Below are positions 61,795 through 64,000 of a stretch of DNA of 64,000 nucleotides, piece after piece (within the stretch, counting starts at the first letter, position 1; the number at the start of each line of letters is the position of its first letter). A model generated the notes under the pieces. It was not told where the DNA came from. It ran no database searches and was given only the letters and a program-made list of their open reading frames with translations. The stretch spans positions 558,001 through 622,000 of the forward strand of contig NZ_BCQT01000010.1 of the NCBI RefSeq assembly GCF_001552215.1, written 5' to 3'. A program made the translations under genes and the position numbers. This DNA comes from Actinomadura macra NBRC 14102. GTDB taxonomy: Bacteria > Actinomycetota > Actinomycetes > Streptosporangiales > Streptosporangiaceae.

Positions 61795-63351
61795 CTACGA
61801 CCCCGCCCGCTGGATCTTGGCCTGGACGAGGTGCGGGCCGGGCTCGGCCAGCGCGGCCCGCAGCGCCCCGTCCAGTTCCTCGGCGGTGGTGGCGCGCGAG
61901 GCGGCGACGCCGAGCCCCTCGGCCACACCGACCCAGTCCGGGCCCGGCCGGTCCAGGGCCAGCAGCGCGTCGGAGGAGGCACCGACCCCCTCGGCCTTGC
62001 CGACCTCCCACCTGACGATCTCGTACCCGGCGTTGTCGCACACGACCGTGGTGACGTCCAGATTCTCGCGGGCCTGCGTCCACAGCGACTGGAGGGTGTA
62101 CAGGGCGCTGCCGTCCCCCTCGATCAGCAGGACGGGCCGGTCGGGGCAGGCGACGGCCGCCCCCGTCGCCAGCGGCAGCCCGTGCCCGATGGCGCCGCCC
62201 GTCGGAGCCACCAGGCAGGTGTGCGGGGGAGCCGCCGCCGCCTCCTGGTGGTACCCGAACCCCGACGTGAGCGATTCGTCCACGACGATCGCGTCCGCGG
62301 GCTGCGCGGCCGCCACGGCGGCGGCGAACGTCTCCGGGGTCAGCGGCCCCGACACACCGGCGGGCGGCACCGTCGGCCGTGTCCGCTCCGCGGGCCGCCC
62401 GCCGACCCGGTCGGCGAGCCGCTCCAGCGCGTCCACGGCGTCGTCGAGGGAGTCCTGCGGGGCGGCGGCGAGCGTCCGCAGGTCCGCGCCGGCGGGGACG
62501 AAGCTGCTCGGCCGTCCCGCATAGCCGAACGAGCTGACCGGCTCACGCGCGCCCGCGAGGACCACCGTCGCCGCGCCCTCCAGCATCGCGGCGGCCTGGT
62601 CGTAGGGGTGGGGGAGCCGCTCCGGCGCGGGCAGCGCGCCACCGCGCTCGATCCGGGCGGGGAACGTCTCGTGGACGAGGCGGCAGCCCGTGGCGCGGGC
62701 CACCGCGTCGGCGGCGAGCAGGCCCGCACGGGAGAGGGCACCACCGCCGAGAAAGAGCACCGCCGGGCCCGCACGGCGCAGCGCGTCCGCGGCCTCCGCG
62801 ACGCGGTCCTCGTCCACGGGACGGCGCCGTCCGGGCGTGGTCTCGGCACCCGCCCCCTGGATGCCCTCGCGCGCGAGGTCCTGCGGGACGACGACGCACG
62901 CCGGGCCCCGGGCCGACTCCTCGATGGCGCCCGCCATGTCCCGGCCCATCCCCTCCGCCGACCGGCACACGGCCACCGACGCGAAGAACGGGGCCGCCAC
63001 CGCGGCGATGTCGGTGGTCAGCGGCGGGTCCGCGGGCGCGTGCCAGGTGGCCTGGTCGCCGACGACGACCACCGCGGGGGTGCCCGCCCGGCGCGCGTTG
63101 TGCAGGTACGCCAGCCCGTTCGCCAGGCCCGGCCCGAGGTGCAGCACGGCCAGCGCCGGCCTGCCCGCCATCCGCCCGTAGCCGTCGGCGGCGCCGGTGC
63201 AGACCGCCTCGTGCGGCCCGAGCACCGGCCTGATGGCGGGCACCCGGTCGAGCGCGCCGGCGAGCGGCACCTCGCTCGTCCCCAGGTTGGCGAAGCACAC
63301 GTCCGCGTCCGCCGCGGCGGCCGTCCTCATCAGGCTTTCAGCGCCGTTCAT
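61795..63351 (-). CDS. Thiamine-diphosphate enzyme, acetolactate synthase-like
   Basis: 518 aa from ATG 63351 (MNGAESL); a TTG 6 bp upstream is possible. Three-domain ThDP fold: N-terminal LGPHEAVCTGAADGYGRMAGRPALAVLHLGPGLANGLAYLHNA with the catalytic Glu in PHEA, central VLFLGGGALSR, and C-terminal ThDP site EGDGSALYTLQSLWTQARENLDVTTVVCDNAGYEI. Related to IlvB, benzoylformate decarboxylase and sulfopyruvate decarboxylase groups; the substrate is not determinable. It is not the housekeeping IlvB, as no ilvN follows. Confidence 0.85.
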   Translation of the reverse strand: MNGAESLMRTAAAADADVCFANLGTSEVPLAGALDRVPAIRPVLGPHEAVCTGAADGYGRMAGRPALAVLHLGPGLANGLAYLHNARRAGTPAVVVVGDQATWHAPADPPLTTDIAAVAAPFFASVAVCRSAEGMGRDMAGAIEESARGPACVVVPQDLAREGIQGAGAETTPGRRRPVDEDRVAEAADALRRAGPAVLFLGGGALSRAGLLAADAVARATGCRLVHETFPARIERGGALPAPERLPHPYDQAAAMLEGAATVVLAGAREPVSSFGYAGRPSSFVPAGADLRTLAAAPQDSLDDAVDALERLADRVGGRPAERTRPTVPPAGVSGPLTPETFAAAVAAAQPADAIVVDESLTSGFGYHQEAAAAPPHTCLVAPTGGAIGHGLPLATGAAVACPDRPVLLIEGDGSALYTLQSLWTQARENLDVTTVVCDNAGYEIVRWEVGKAEGVGASSDALLALDRPGPDWVGVAEGLGVAASRATTAEELDGALRAALAEPGPHLVQAKIQRAGS

Positions 63352-63453
63352 CGTCAATTCCGTCCGTCCGCGAAAGGCATCTCCCAGAACACCATCGTCA
63401 ACCGCACGGCTCTGTGCCGATGTAGCGTGACGGCCAAATTCGGCGTTCCCGGT

Positions 63454-63479
63454 TCATCACCACGACGACGAAATCCGGG
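63454..63479 (+). promoter_or_regulatory. TCATCACCACGA-type motif upstream of a DUF3311-symporter operon
   Basis: TCATCACCACGACGACGAAA at 63454-63473 followed by TCCGGG, about 35 bp upstream of the DUF3311 start. Related to 46323-46344 (upstream of lysW) and to the minus-strand copy at 34091-34111. Confidence 0.35.
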
Positions 63480-63514
63480 TGCACGGCGGCCCGGTACGGG
63501 AATGCCCCAGCCCT

Positions 63515-63688
63515 ATGAAGTCCTTGCTTTTGCTACCGCCGATCGGCCTGCTCGTCCCGGCGTTCTACGATCACCGGTCGCCGGAGCTGTTCTCCGTCCC
63601 GTTCTTCTACTGGTACCAGCTCGCCTGGGTGCCGATCACGGTCGCGCTGCTCGTCCTGGTCTACCGCGCCACGAGGGACGAGCGATGA
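63515..63688 (+). CDS. DUF3311 small membrane protein
   Basis: 57 aa, two transmembrane helices (LLLLPPIGLLVPAFYDHR and FYWYQLAWVPITVALLVLVY), ending in a charged tail. This family is typically encoded just upstream of sodium:solute symporters, here with ATGA overlap. Probably an accessory subunit or assembly factor of that carrier. Confidence 0.88.
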   Translation: MKSLLLLPPIGLLVPAFYDHRSPELFSVPFFYWYQLAWVPITVALLVLVYRATRDER

Positions 63689-64000
63689 AATGGACCGAAC
63701 TGACGATCCTCATCGTCGCCTTCACCCTGGTCACCGTGCTGGGTTTCGCCGCGTCCCGGTGGCGGCGCGCCGGGGACCCCGAGCATCTGGACGAATGGGG
63801 GCTCGGCGGGCGCGACTTCGGGTCCTGGCTGTCCTGGTTCCTCATCGGCGGTGACTTCTACACCGCCTACACGTTCGTGTCCGTGCCCGCGCTGCTGTTC
63901 GCGACCGGCGCGGTCGGGTTCTTCCCGCTGCCGTACTCGATCATCGTCTACCCGCTGGTGCTGCTCGTGCTGCCCCGGCTCTGGACGGTCGCGCGCCGGC
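63685..64000 (+). CDS. Sodium:solute symporter (SSS family), partial at the window end
   Basis: First 105 residues visible: MKWTELTILIVAFTLVTVLGF, then EWGLGGRDFGSWLSWFLIGGDFYTAYTFVSVPALLF, the N-terminal helices and GGRxxG-type motif of SSS proteins (MctP/ActP-like carriers of monocarboxylates). Preceded by the coupled DUF3311 gene. The rest lies beyond base 64000. Confidence 0.85.
   Translation, partial: MKWTELTILIVAFTLVTVLGFAASRWRRAGDPEHLDEWGLGGRDFGSWLSWFLIGGDFYTAYTFVSVPALLFATGAVGFFPLPYSIIVYPLVLLVLPRLWTVARR

Overview
The window is high-GC DNA with densely packed, often 1-4 bp overlapping genes, many GTG/TTG starts and streptomycete-type regulators (SARP, LuxR, IclR, TetR). It comes from an actinomycete, probably a streptomycete or a Streptosporangiales relative; the exact genus cannot be read from the sequence. 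No rRNA, tRNA, CRISPR array, transposase or integrase was recognised. Almost everything is specialised metabolism plus accessory genes.

Region A (1 to about 26.4 kb) looks like an aryl-polyketide / aminocyclitol cluster. A leftward operon holds a PAPS-type sulfotransferase, a MATE exporter, a type III PKS, a type II thioesterase, an arylsulfotransferase-like propeller and a free-standing condensation domain that runs off the left edge. A rightward operon encodes an ACP, a DegT aminotransferase, an inositol-phosphate synthase and a free acyltransferase with a methylmalonyl-type YASH motif. An inositol monophosphatase lies divergently next to it. Then come a phenylalanine-type MIO ammonia-lyase/aminomutase, a feruloyl/4-coumarate-type CoA ligase, an active KS, a KS lacking catalytic residues, a KS fused to a degenerate AT, a ketoreductase, an MFS exporter, a large SARP-NB-ARC-TPR activator and a LuxR protein. 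A 46-bp element is shared by the upstream regions of the ACP operon and the MIO gene, in the same orientation relative to each. My reading is a phenylpropanoid-like starter extended by a dissociated PKS and joined to an inositol-derived amine, with sulfation.

Region B (about 26.5-35.8 kb) is an accessory island: a dicarboxylate symporter, an IclR regulator with a clear palindromic operator, two small catabolic-type enzymes, a serine hydrolase lipoprotein, a TetR regulator with a divergent beta-hydroxyacid dehydrogenase, a DUF574-type methyltransferase and a PQQ-propeller protein.

Region C (about 35.8-60.6 kb) is a second cluster built around an amino-group carrier protein: LysW, LysX, an ArgC-like reductase, an ArgB-like kinase and a LysK deacylase fused to the N-terminal half of a transketolase, followed by the separate C-terminal half. 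With the DegT aminotransferase this matches the known LysW-borne route to 2,6-diamino-5,7-dihydroxyheptanoate (DADH), the precursor of azabicyclic (aziridine) residues in vazabitide, azinomycin and ficellomycin. CysD/CysN, a sulfotransferase and a coupled pair of uncharacterised proteins fit the sulfate-elimination route to an aziridine. A GNAT, an M20 deacylase, an AzlCD exporter, a C*-A-PCP-TE NRPS with an inactivated C domain, two acyl-CoA dehydrogenases and a Tat-exported amine oxidase complete the set.

Region D (60.7-64 kb) holds an EamA transporter, a ThDP enzyme, a DUF3311 protein and the start of a sodium:solute symporter. A recurrent oddity is small tandem duplications exactly at gene 3' ends, several of which duplicate the stop codon.
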